NCBI RefSeq assembly: GCF_039871875.1
Contig: NZ_JBDPMD010000032.1
Span: 1 to 64,000 of the forward strand
Reading direction: 5' to 3'
Length of the DNA stretch: 64,000 bases
Origin: Sphaerisporangium sp039871875
GTDB taxonomy: Bacteria > Actinomycetota > Actinomycetes > Streptosporangiales > Streptosporangiaceae
Below are positions 27,034 through 35,355 of the stretch, in pieces; positions within the stretch are counted from its first letter, which is position 1; each line of letters opens with the position of its first letter. Position numbers and translations under genes: made by a program. A model generated the notes under the pieces. It made no database searches, was not told where the DNA came from, and saw only the letters and a list, made by a program, of their open reading frames with translations.

Positions 27034-28709
27034 CGCGTCGTCCCCTCAAGCTGCTCGACCGGCGCCAGCCGGTGCGGGTTCTTCAGGTCGAAGGCCGGCC
27101 GCTCGGACCTGATGCGCGGCAGCATGGTGAAGTTGTGCCGCGGCGGCGGGCAGGACGTGGCCCACTCCAGGGAGTTGCCGTAGCCCCACGGGTCGTCCAC
27201 GGTGACCTTGGGCGCGTGGCGCCAGGTCTGCCAGACGTTGTACAGGAACGGCAGCGTGGAGGCGCCGAGGATGAACGCGCCGATCGAGGAGACGACGTTC
27301 AGGTCGGTGAACTGGTCCAGCGCGGAGTAGTCGGCGTACCGGCGGGGGAACCCCTCGGCGCCGAGCCAGTGCTGCACCAGGAACGTGGTGTGGAAGCCGA
27401 TGAACAACGTCCAGAAGTGCCACTTGCCGAGGGTGTCGTTGAGCATCCTGCCGGTGAACTTCGGCCACCAGAAGTAGAAGCCGGAGAACATCGCGAACAC
27501 GACGGTGCCGAACACCACGTAGTGGAAGTGGGCCACCACGAAGTAGGAGTCGCTGACCTGGAAGTCCAGCGGAGGCGACGCCAGGATGATGCCGGTCAGG
27601 CCGCCGAACAGGAACGTCACGAGGAAGCCGACCGCGAACAGCATGGGTGAGGCGAACACCAGGTGGCCGCGCCACATCGTGCCGATCCAGTTGAAGAACT
27701 TCACCCCGGTGGGCACCGCGATGAGGAACGTCATGAACGAGAAGAACGGCAGCAGCACCTGGCCGGTGACGAACATGTGGTGCGCCCACACCGCCGCCGA
27801 CAGGCCCGCGATGGCGATGGTCGCGCCGACGAGGCTGATGTAGCCGAACACCGGCTTGCGGCTGAACACCGGGAGGACCTCGGTGATGATGCCGAAGAAC
27901 GGCAGCGCGATGATGTACACCTCGGGATGCCCGAAGAACCAGAACAGGTGCTGCCAGAGCATCACCCCGCCGGTCTCGGAGTCGAAGATGTGCGCGCCGA
28001 GCCGCCGGTCGGCCTCAAGGGCGAGCAGCGCCGCCGCCAGCACCGGGAACGCCAGCAGCACCAGGATGCTGGTGAGCAGGATGTTCCAGGTGAAGATCGG
28101 CATGCGGAACATCGTCATGCCGGGGGCGCGCATCGTGATGATCGTGGTGATGAAGTTCACCGCGCCGAGGATGGTGCCGACGCCGGACATCGACAGACCC
28201 ATGATCCACAGGTCGGCGCCGAGGCCGGGCGAGTAGACCATGTCCGACAGCGGTGTGTAGGCCGTCCAGCCGAACGACGCCGCGCCGCCGGGGGTGAAGA
28301 ACCCCGACACCGCGATGGTGCTGCCGAAGAGGTAGAGCCAGTAGCTCACCATGTTGAGCCGGGGGAACGCCACGTCGGGCGCGCCGATCTGCAGCGGCAT
28401 CAGCTCGTTGGCGAACCCGGCGAACAGCGGGGTCGCGAACATCAGCAGCATGATCGTGCCGTGCATGGTGAACAACTGGTTGAACTGCTCGTTGCTCACG
28501 AAGTCGAGCCCCGGCTGCGCCAGCTCGGCCCGCATCACCAGCGCCATCACGCCGCCGATGAGGAAGAACACGAACGACGTGATCAGGTACAGGTGCCCGA
28601 TGATCTTGTGGTCGGTGGACGAGGCCCACTTCGCGATGACCGTGCCCCGGCGGGCGCGCCGGGCGGCGGCGGGCGCCGCCTGGATGGATGGTTCGTTGAC
28701 GGCGGTCAC
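27030..28709 (-). CDS. ctaD: Cytochrome c oxidase subunit I
   Basis: The 559-residue, twelve-helix protein holds haem a, haem a3 and CuB. Visible are TMHGTIMLLMFATPLFAGF, WFFGHPEVYIIALPFFGI with CuB-ligand and cross-linked tyrosine, AHHMFVTG, and VAHFHYVVFG with the haem ligands. A short basic N-terminus with RRARRG precedes the first helix. GTG at 28709 is fixed by a GTGA overlap with the ctaC stop and a GGGGAG upstream. It reduces oxygen and pumps protons. Confidence 0.96.
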   Translation of the reverse strand: MTAVNEPSIQAAPAAARRARRGTVIAKWASSTDHKIIGHLYLITSFVFFLIGGVMALVMRAELAQPGLDFVSNEQFNQLFTMHGTIMLLMFATPLFAGFANELMPLQIGAPDVAFPRLNMVSYWLYLFGSTIAVSGFFTPGGAASFGWTAYTPLSDMVYSPGLGADLWIMGLSMSGVGTILGAVNFITTIITMRAPGMTMFRMPIFTWNILLTSILVLLAFPVLAAALLALEADRRLGAHIFDSETGGVMLWQHLFWFFGHPEVYIIALPFFGIITEVLPVFSRKPVFGYISLVGATIAIAGLSAAVWAHHMFVTGQVLLPFFSFMTFLIAVPTGVKFFNWIGTMWRGHLVFASPMLFAVGFLVTFLFGGLTGIILASPPLDFQVSDSYFVVAHFHYVVFGTVVFAMFSGFYFWWPKFTGRMLNDTLGKWHFWTLFIGFHTTFLVQHWLGAEGFPRRYADYSALDQFTDLNVVSSIGAFILGASTLPFLYNVWQTWRHAPKVTVDDPWGYGNSLEWATSCPPPRHNFTMLPRIRSERPAFDLKNPHRLAPVEQLEGTTR

Positions 28710-29497
28710 TGGGCACTCCCCGCCTGGCTGTTGACGTACTGGTCGTACTGGGCCTGCGGCACGAGCTTCACCGTGAAGAGCATGCGGCTGTGGTCGACGC
28801 CGCAGAGCTCGGCGCATCGGCCGACGTAGGTGCTGGGCTTGTCCAGCGTGGTGACCTCGAACCTGTTGGGCACGCCCGGCAGGACGTCCAGCTTGTACAG
28901 GAACGCGGGCACCCAGAACGAGTGGGCGACGTCGCGCGACTCAAGGTTGAACTCGATCTTCTTGCCGACGGGCAGCACCAGCTCCGGCCGCTGGGCCGGG
29001 GTGCCTGCCACCTGCACGGTCTTGCCGTCGTAGGTGCTGGTGAAGCGCCAGCTCCACTGGAAGCCCTCCACCTTGACCTTCACGTCCGGCCGGCCCGAGA
29101 CGGCGCCGATGGCCGTCTGGTCGCGCGCCGTGAAGTAGAAGAACACCGCCACCATGATGATCGGCACGGTGGTGTAGAGGATCTCGATCGGCAGGTTGTA
29201 GCGCACCTGGGGCGGCAGCGCGTCCGGCGAGTTCTTGCGCCTGCGATGGAACAGGCAGGCCCAGAAGATCAGGCCCCACACCACGATCCCGACGCCCAGG
29301 GCGGCGATCCAGGCACCGTTCCACAGGTTCTGGATGATGCCGGCCTCCTTGGTGACGCCTTCCGGCATGCCACCACGAGACCACGTACCAACGCCTCCAC
29401 ACGCCGACAGGGACAGCGCAAGCGCCGCCAACGCGGCGGCGCGAGGCACCCTGCGGCGGGCCAACGGACGCCGTGCAGAACGGCGGGTCGGACTCAC
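28706..29497 (-). CDS. ctaC: Cytochrome c oxidase subunit II
   Basis: The 263-residue subunit has a lipoprotein-type signal (LAALALSLSACGG), two membrane helices (AWIAALGVGIVVWGLIFWAC and ILYTTVPIIMVAVFFYF), and a periplasmic-type cupredoxin domain with the CuA ligands in CAELCGVDHSRM and the EGFQWSWRF electron-entry motif. GTG at 29497 follows GGGGTAGG. It leads the ctaC-ctaD-ctaF operon, divergent from the cysteine desulfurase; 29498-29716 between them contains only the promoters. Confidence 0.95.
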   Translation of the reverse strand: MSPTRRSARRPLARRRVPRAAALAALALSLSACGGVGTWSRGGMPEGVTKEAGIIQNLWNGAWIAALGVGIVVWGLIFWACLFHRRRKNSPDALPPQVRYNLPIEILYTTVPIIMVAVFFYFTARDQTAIGAVSGRPDVKVKVEGFQWSWRFTSTYDGKTVQVAGTPAQRPELVLPVGKKIEFNLESRDVAHSFWVPAFLYKLDVLPGVPNRFEVTTLDKPSTYVGRCAELCGVDHSRMLFTVKLVPQAQYDQYVNSQAGSAQ

Positions 29498-29716
29498 GGA
29501 TCGCCTACCCCAAAGTTGAAGCCCAAGAGTGGTCCCTCCTGGGCGGTCGTTTCCCGGTTCACTTGTCGCGCTCTGAAAAAAGTCGGCTGTCGTCACGCTG
29601 GGGGACACATTAGCGCGGACTGGGTCCGCCCTCCTTCCCACCCCCGGCAACGCCGCGCGGCAACGCCTTCCCCGTCGAGCGGCCCGGCCCGCCCGGCGCG
29701 GCGGCCGGGTGGGACG

Positions 29717-30862
29717 ATGGGGGCCGTGGCGTACTTCGACGCGGCCTCCACCGAACCCCTGCACCCCGCGGCGCGCGAGGCGCTCCTGGCGTCCCTGGAC
29801 ACCGCGGGAGCCGACCCGGCCCGGCTGTACGGGACGGCCAGGCAGGCGCGGCTGCTGCTCGAACAGGCACGCGGCGAGGCCGCCGAGATCATCGGCGCCC
29901 GGCCGGACGAGGTGTCCTTCACCACCTCGGGCACCCAGGCGGCGCACCTCGGGGTGCTCGGCACGCTGCTCGGCCGCCGCCGTGCCGGGCGCCGCGTGGT
30001 CGTGAGCGCCGTGGAGCACTCCAGCGTGCTGCAGGCGGCCCGTGCCCACGAGTCGGACGGCGGCACGGTGGAGACCGTCCCCGTCGGCCTCACCGGGCGC
30101 GTGGACCCGGCGGCGTTCGCGGCGGCCGTCGCGGCCGGGGGCACGGCACTGGCGTGCCTCCAGACCGCCAACCACGAGGTCGGCACGCTGCAGCCGGTCG
30201 AGGAGGCGGCGCTCGCGTGCCGGGAGGCCGGGGTGCCGCTGCTGGTGGACGCCGCGCAGACCCTGGGACGGCTGCCGGTGCCGGACGGCTGGTCGGTGCT
30301 GGCCGGCAGCGCCCACAAGTGGGGCGGCCCGGCGGGGGTGGGGGTGCTGGCCGTGCGCAAGGGCACGCGCTGGCGTTCCCCGTTGCCTGAGGACGAGCGG
30401 GAGCGGCGCCGGGTGCCGGGCTTCGAGAACGTCCCCGCGGTGGTCGCCGCCGTGGCGGCGCTGCGCGCCCGCGCGGCCGAGGCGCCCGAGGAGAACGCCC
30501 GGCTGTCGTCGCTGGTCGACCGGATCCGCGCCGAGGTGCCGCGGCTGGTGCCCGACGTGGAGGTGGTCGGCGAGCCGGAACTCCGCGCCCCGCATATCGT
30601 GACGTTCTCGTGTCTTTACGTGCCAGGTGAGGCGATTCTCTCCGAACTGGACAGGGCGGGCTTCGCCGTCTCCTCCGGCAGTTCGTGCACGGCGAGTACG
30701 CTACGACCATCGCATGTTTTGGAGGCGATGGGAGTGCTCACCCACGGGAACGTCCGGGTCTCGCTGCCCCGCGGCGCGTCCGGCGCGGACGTGGACCACT
30801 TCCTCGCGGTGCTGCCGGGCATCGTCCGGCGGGTGCGGGAGAGCGTCGGGGTGCGGTCGTGA
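29717..30862 (+). CDS. Cysteine desulfurase-like class V aminotransferase
   Basis: The 381-residue PLP enzyme begins AYFDAASTEPLHPAAREALL, shows TSGTQAAHLGVLG, VEHSSVLQ, TANHEVGTLQP, the PLP-lysine motif GSAHKWGGP and the mobile-loop cysteine in SSGSSCTAS. It should remove sulfur from cysteine as a protein persulfide for Fe-S clusters or thio-modified tRNA. ATG at 29717 has GGGTGGG before it; GTG at 29726 is an alternative. A TusA-like sulfur carrier follows about 150 bases downstream, which suggests a sulfur-relay pair, and ErpA and NadA lie nearby. Confidence 0.9.
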   Translation: MGAVAYFDAASTEPLHPAAREALLASLDTAGADPARLYGTARQARLLLEQARGEAAEIIGARPDEVSFTTSGTQAAHLGVLGTLLGRRRAGRRVVVSAVEHSSVLQAARAHESDGGTVETVPVGLTGRVDPAAFAAAVAAGGTALACLQTANHEVGTLQPVEEAALACREAGVPLLVDAAQTLGRLPVPDGWSVLAGSAHKWGGPAGVGVLAVRKGTRWRSPLPEDERERRRVPGFENVPAVVAAVAALRARAAEAPEENARLSSLVDRIRAEVPRLVPDVEVVGEPELRAPHIVTFSCLYVPGEAILSELDRAGFAVSSGSSCTASTLRPSHVLEAMGVLTHGNVRVSLPRGASGADVDHFLAVLPGIVRRVRESVGVRS

Positions 30863-31010
30863 GACGGCACCGGGGAACGGCGCAGGGGGCGGGCCCGGCT
30901 GAGCCCATTTTCCGCACGAGCCCGAAAGCCCCTGGTAAGGCGTTATGTGATGTCCGGCACGGTTGCCGTCGAGGGCGATGTGCGGAAATCGGGGCGAGGG
31001 GGAGATCGTG

Positions 31011-31313
31011 ATGGCACGGCGGCGCAGACCCGACACCACCGCGGCGGCGGGCGGCCCGGCGCCCGAACAGGAGCCACTGCCGCCGGCGGCGCTCACCATC
31101 GACGCGCTCGGCCGCAAGTGCCCGATCCCGATCATCATGCTGGCCGACCAGATCAACTCGGTGCCGCTGAACGCCGTGGTGTCCGTGCTGGCCGACGACC
31201 CGGCCGCCTTCACCGACATCCCCGCGTGGTGCCGCCTGAAGTCCCACCACCATGTGGGCAGCTACGTGCTGCCGCAGGGCGGCTGGGCGATCCACGTGCG
31301 GCGCAACTACTGA
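31011..31313 (+). CDS. TusA-family sulfurtransferase
   Basis: The 100-residue protein has an RRRR-containing variable N-terminus of about 30 residues and then the TusA core with LGRKCPIPIIML, whose cysteine accepts persulfide sulfur from a desulfurase. A GGGGGAGA precedes the ATG at 31011. It lies on the same strand just downstream of the cysteine desulfurase. The destination of the sulfur (thiouridine, molybdopterin or other) is not shown by the sequence. Confidence 0.85.
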   Translation: MARRRRPDTTAAAGGPAPEQEPLPPAALTIDALGRKCPIPIIMLADQINSVPLNAVVSVLADDPAAFTDIPAWCRLKSHHHVGSYVLPQGGWAIHVRRNY

Positions 31314-31381
31314 GCCCTGAGGAGCACGTGAGGGGACGCCGGGCGGCGCCCCCTCGGTGAGTCAGGCCACGTCAGGCCGGG

Positions 31382-32368
31382 TCAGGGGTAGACGCAGGCG
31401 ACGTACGCCTCGCAGTCGGCCGCCGCCTCGGGGCCGTACGCGGCGCCGAGGCGCTCCACGAAGCCCTCGCGGCCGAGGCGGTACTCCTGGCCGCCCACCT
31501 GCTCCAGCACGTGGGTGGCGGTGAGGTTGCCGAGCTGGCCGCACCGCTCCAGGGTCAGGCCCCAGTGCAGGCCCGACAGGAACCCGGCGCGGAACGCGTC
31601 GCCGACGCCGGTGGGGTCGACCTTGCCGACCTCGGGGGCCGGCGGGATGTGCAGCGACGGCTCGCCCTGGCGGTCGATGCGCGCGCCCTTCGGGCCGAGC
31701 GTGGTCACCCGGACGCCGACCCGGGACAGCACCTCTTCGTCGGACCAGCCGGTCTTCTGCTCGACCAGGGCCTTCTCGTAGTCGTTGGTGAAGAGGTACG
31801 CCGCGCCGTCGATCAGCGTGCGGATGTCCTGGCCCTCCATGCGGGCGAGCTGCTGGGACGGGTCCGCGGCGAACGGGATGCCGCGCTGACGGCACTCCTC
31901 GGTGTGGCGGATCATCGCGTCGGGGTCGTTGGCGCTGATCATGACCAGGTCGAGGCCGCCCAGCCGCTCGGCGATGGGCCACAGCTCGATCTCGCGGGCC
32001 TCGGCCATCGCCCCGGTGTAGAACGACGCGATCTGGTTGTGGTCGTCGTCGGTCGTGCACAGGAACCTGGCCGTGTGGTGCAGCTCGGACACGTGGACCG
32101 AGTCGCAGTCGACGCCGTGGCGCTCCAGCCAGGAGCGGTAGTCGGCGAAGTCGGTGCCGACCGCGCCGACGAGGACGGGCCGCAGGCCGAGGCATCCCAT
32201 GCCGAAGCAGATGTTGGCCGCGACCCCGCCGCGCCGGATCTGCAGGTCGTCGACGAGGAAGGACAGGGAGACGCGGTCGAGCGCCTCGGCGATGAGCTGA
32301 TCACCGAAGCGACCCGGGAAGGTCATCAGGTGATCGGTCGCGATGGAGCCGGTGACGGCGATGCGCAC
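31382..32368 (-). CDS. PfkB-family carbohydrate/nucleoside kinase
   Basis: The 328-residue kinase opens MRIAVTGSIATDHLMTFPG, has the PfkB-1 like RRGGVAANICFGMGCLG and the anion-hole/catalytic DPTGVGDAFRAGFLSG with the catalytic aspartate. The sequence resembles actinobacterial adenosine-kinase-like PfkB proteins, but ribokinase or another sugar kinase is possible. It is convergent with the TusA gene. No Shine-Dalgarno better than GAGAGGAGC upstream of ATG is needed. Confidence 0.87.
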   Translation of the reverse strand: MRIAVTGSIATDHLMTFPGRFGDQLIAEALDRVSLSFLVDDLQIRRGGVAANICFGMGCLGLRPVLVGAVGTDFADYRSWLERHGVDCDSVHVSELHHTARFLCTTDDDHNQIASFYTGAMAEAREIELWPIAERLGGLDLVMISANDPDAMIRHTEECRQRGIPFAADPSQQLARMEGQDIRTLIDGAAYLFTNDYEKALVEQKTGWSDEEVLSRVGVRVTTLGPKGARIDRQGEPSLHIPPAPEVGKVDPTGVGDAFRAGFLSGLHWGLTLERCGQLGNLTATHVLEQVGGQEYRLGREGFVERLGAAYGPEAAADCEAYVACVYP

Positions 32369-32714
32369 GGGGTGCTCTCCTCGTTGTCAGCATCGATGGG
32401 CCCGCCAAGAATACGACAACGAACTAGCGCCGGAGCCTGTGCCGAGGCCGCCGCGCGGGCACCCGGCCGTCCGTTCACCACTTTCCGGTCCGCCGCCAGG
32501 CGCCGGCGGGATGCGTCACCTGCGCCGACGCGGCGCCACCCCAGCCGCTCCCCCGTTCCCGGGCCCGCGGCCCCGTGCCGGATCCGGCGGGGCGGCTTCG
32601 GCGGCGTTTCAGGTGCGGGACACCCCGGCGGAGGACGCCGTGGAGATCACGGAGGCGGGCATGCCGAAACCCCGCCGCGCGGACCGGTCCGCGGGCGGGG
32701 ACGAGGGCACGGCG
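32369..32714. other. Intergenic stretch without a gene
   Basis: Apart from the promoter side of the PfkB gene and the erpA terminator I see only GC-rich sequence with no supported start. Frames crossing it are antisense shadows. Confidence 0.5.
32670..32700 (-). terminator. Terminator after erpA
   Basis: CCCCGCC...CGCGGACC pairs with GGTCCGCG...GCGGGG around the palindrome ACCGGT, 15 bases past the erpA stop. Confidence 0.7.
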
Positions 32715-33068
32715 TCAGTTGAAGGAGTCGCCGCAGGCGCAGGAACCCGTGGCGTTCGGGTTGTCGATCGTGAAGCCCTGCTTCTCGATGGTGTCGACGA
32801 AGTCGACCGTGGCGCCGATGAGGTACGGGGCGCTCATCCGGTCGGTGACGACGTTGACGCCGCCGAACTCGGAGACGACGTCGCCGTCCATGGCGCGGTC
32901 GTCGAAGAAGAGCTGGTAGCGCAGGCCCGAACACCCGCCGGGCTGCACGGCCACCCGGAGCTGCAGGCCCTCCTCGCCCTGCTGCTCAAGGAGGCTTCGC
33001 ACCTTGGCCGCCGCCGCGTCGGTCAGGATCAGGCCCTGCTGCGTGGTCTGGCTGCTCTCAACCGTCAT
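32715..33068 (-). CDS. erpA: A-type iron-sulfur cluster insertion protein
   Basis: The 117-residue HesB/YadR-family protein has the three cluster-ligand cysteines in QPGGCSGLRYQLFF and the C-terminal CACG. It hands Fe-S clusters to target enzymes such as the adjacent NadA. GGGGAG eight bases before the ATG marks the start. It is divergent from nadA, with a perfect inverted repeat 51-70 bases upstream that may bind a regulator. Confidence 0.92.
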   Translation of the reverse strand: MTVESSQTTQQGLILTDAAAAKVRSLLEQQGEEGLQLRVAVQPGGCSGLRYQLFFDDRAMDGDVVSEFGGVNVVTDRMSAPYLIGATVDFVDTIEKQGFTIDNPNATGSCACGDSFN

Positions 33069-33118
33069 GTGCTGAACTCCCCGTCTGCCCAAACCGCCCC
33101 TCGGGGACGGAGGCCTTG

Positions 33119-33138
33119 GTCTGAGGTCTCACTCAGAC
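33119..33138. promoter_or_regulatory. Inverted repeat upstream of erpA
   Basis: GTCTGAG-GTCTCA-CTCAGAC is a perfect seven-base inverted repeat with a six-base spacer in the erpA/nadA divergent region. Which protein binds is unknown. Confidence 0.45.
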
Positions 33139-33238
33139 GCTACCAACACCCGGGCACCCTCACACATTCCTGTCCCGATGGATGGGCGTCCCCGGGGGCC
33201 TCTTGGACGGGTCACCCGGCGCCGTATGCAATGATTAG

Positions 33239-33253
33239 TCGTCACATAGACGA
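33239..33253. promoter_or_regulatory. Short inverted repeat before nadA
   Basis: TCGTC-ACATA-GACGA lies about 35 bases upstream of nadA in an AT-richer patch. It could be an operator for NAD-responsive control; no regulator can be named. Confidence 0.3.
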
Positions 33254-33287
33254 TAAGTCGCGTAAGAAGCTGCAAAGAAGGTGTGGC

Positions 33288-34475
33288 GTGACGACTACGG
33301 AGACGGGCCTACCGCTCTTCATCCTCGGCCAGGGCATCGACCCCCACAGCGAGCGGGGCGTCGACTGCCCCGGAGAGCTGCCCCCCGCGTCCGATCCCGG
33401 ACTGGTCGCGCGGGCGCAGCGGGCCAAGGCCGCCCTCGGCGACCGCCTCTTCGTGCTCGGGCACCACTACCAGCGCGACGAGGTGATCCGCTTCGCCGAC
33501 GTGACCGGCGACTCGTTCAAGCTCGCCAAGGACGCGGCGGCCCGGCCCGAGGCGGAGTTCATCGTCTTCTGCGGTGTGCACTTCATGGCCGAGTCGGCCG
33601 ACATCCTCACCTCCCCCGCCCAGCGCGTGGTGCTGCCCGACCTCGCGGCCGGGTGCTCCATGGCGGACATGGCGACCTTCGACCAGGTCGAGGAGGCGTG
33701 GGACGTCCTCACCGAGATGGGTGTCGCCGACGTCACGGTGCCCGTCACGTACATGAACTCCTCGGCCGACATCAAGGCGTTCTGCGGACGCAACGGCGGC
33801 GCGGTGTGCACGTCCTCCAACGCACGCCGCGCGCTGACCTGGGCGTTCGACCAGGGCCCCGGCGGGCCCGAGGGGAAGGGCGCCGGGGACCGCAAGGTGC
33901 TGTTCCTGCCCGACCAGCACCTCGGGCGCAACACCGCGGTGCTGGAGATGGGCTTCTCACTGGACGACTGCGTGGTCTACAACCCGCACCGGCCGGACGG
34001 CGGGCTCACCGAGGAGCAGGTCAGGAACGCCAAGGTGATCCTGTGGCGCGGCCACTGCTCGGTGCACGGCCGGTTCACCGCCGGGTGCGTGGACGAGGTG
34101 CGCGACCGCATCCCCGGCGTCAACGTGCTCGTCCACCCCGAGTGCCGCCACGAGGTGGTCACCAAGGCCGACCACGTGGGGTCCACCGAGTACATCATCA
34201 ACATGATCGACCGGGCCCCCGCGGGGTCCGCGTGGGCCGTCGGCACCGAGCTGAACCTCGTCAAGCGCCTCGCCGCCCGGCACCCCGACAAGACGATCAC
34301 GTTCCTGGACCGCACGGTCTGCTACTGCTCCACGATGAACCGCATCGACCTCCCCCACCTGGTGTGGGCACTTGAGTCCCTCGTGGACGGCCAGGTCGTC
34401 AACCAGATCACCGTGGACGCCGGCACCGCCCACTGGGCGCGGGTGGCCCTGGACCGCATGCTGGCCCTGCCGTAG
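33288..34475 (+). CDS. nadA: Quinolinate synthase
   Basis: The 395-residue enzyme condenses iminoaspartate with dihydroxyacetone phosphate to quinolinate for NAD synthesis, using a 4Fe-4S cluster. Key segments are LFVLGHHYQRDEVIRFAD, FCGVHFMAESADIL, CTSSNARRAL, LPDQHLGRNTA, HPECRHEVV and the C-terminal CYCSTMNRI cysteines. GTG at 33288 has AAGAAGG six bases upstream. NadB and NadC are not nearby. It is convergent with the SIMPL gene, separated by a GC-rich hairpin-like stretch. Confidence 0.95.
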   Translation: MTTTETGLPLFILGQGIDPHSERGVDCPGELPPASDPGLVARAQRAKAALGDRLFVLGHHYQRDEVIRFADVTGDSFKLAKDAAARPEAEFIVFCGVHFMAESADILTSPAQRVVLPDLAAGCSMADMATFDQVEEAWDVLTEMGVADVTVPVTYMNSSADIKAFCGRNGGAVCTSSNARRALTWAFDQGPGGPEGKGAGDRKVLFLPDQHLGRNTAVLEMGFSLDDCVVYNPHRPDGGLTEEQVRNAKVILWRGHCSVHGRFTAGCVDEVRDRIPGVNVLVHPECRHEVVTKADHVGSTEYIINMIDRAPAGSAWAVGTELNLVKRLAARHPDKTITFLDRTVCYCSTMNRIDLPHLVWALESLVDGQVVNQITVDAGTAHWARVALDRMLALP

Positions 34476-34515
34476 GGGCCCGCGGGGCGGTGCCGCCGTC
34501 GCCGGCGGCCCGGCC

Positions 34516-35283
34516 CTACGGGCGGGCCTGCTCCCGCGGGTGCGGCCCGTCCTGCGGCCCGGCCTCGGTCAGTTCGTACAGCACACGGACGGCGACGGAG
34601 ACGCCGCCCTGGCCGGGCTCGATGGAGGACGCCTTGTCCGCCGCGAGGGCGAACCGGGGCGGGCCGCCGTCGCCCTCCTCCTCGATCTTCAGGACCCGGC
34701 CGAGGCGGTACCCCGCGAGGGCGGCGTACTGCTCGGCCTTGGCCCGCGCGTCCTCGAACGCGGCGGCCCTCGCCTTCCTGAGCAGCTCCGCGGCCTTGGA
34801 GACCTCGAACGTGACGCCGTGGAAGCGCACCTCGTCGCCCACCCCGGCGGCGGCGTCCACCACGGCGTCGGCGATGGACAGGTCGCGGACGAACGCCTGC
34901 ATGCCCTGTGAGGCGCGGTAGCCCACCGCCTTGGGGTACTTCTCGTACTCGGTGCCGAGGGACAAGTCGTTGGTCCGCAGGTCCTTCTCGGCGACCCCGG
35001 CCGCGACGAGCGCGGCCGTCAGCCGCCCCGCGGCGGCGCGGGCGGCGGCGAAGGCCTCTCCCGCGGTGTCCCTGCGGATCTCCACCCCGACGTTGAGCCG
35101 CATCACGTCGGGTACGGCCTGCACGCTGCCCTGCCCGGCGACGGTGATCTCCATGGCGTCACCCGCCGCGCGGGACGCGGTGACGGCGACGGGGACGGGG
35201 GACGCGGCGGCGAGGGCGGGGGCCGTCTGGAGCCCCGCGACGGCGAACGCGGTGGCCGCCAGCACCACACTCAACTTGGTCAT
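34516..35283 (-). CDS. Secreted SIMPL (DUF541) domain protein
   Basis: The 255-residue protein has a signal peptide (TKLSVVLAATAFAVAGLQTAPALA) followed by the SIMPL domain: ITVAGQGSVQAVPDVMRLNV, DLRTNDLSLGTEYEKYP, and a long helix ending AKAEQYAALAG. Family members are found on cell surfaces of many bacteria and their role is unclear. ATG at 35283 is chosen; a GTG two codons earlier is also in frame. Confidence 0.85.
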   Translation of the reverse strand: MTKLSVVLAATAFAVAGLQTAPALAAASPVPVAVTASRAAGDAMEITVAGQGSVQAVPDVMRLNVGVEIRRDTAGEAFAAARAAAGRLTAALVAAGVAEKDLRTNDLSLGTEYEKYPKAVGYRASQGMQAFVRDLSIADAVVDAAAGVGDEVRFHGVTFEVSKAAELLRKARAAAFEDARAKAEQYAALAGYRLGRVLKIEEEGDGGPPRFALAADKASSIEPGQGGVSVAVRVLYELTEAGPQDGPHPREQARP

Positions 35284-35355
35284 GGGCACATGCCACCACC
35301 GGCCCCCGCGCGGCCCCGCGCGCCCCGTCCGGGGACGGCCGGAGCTTTACCATTC

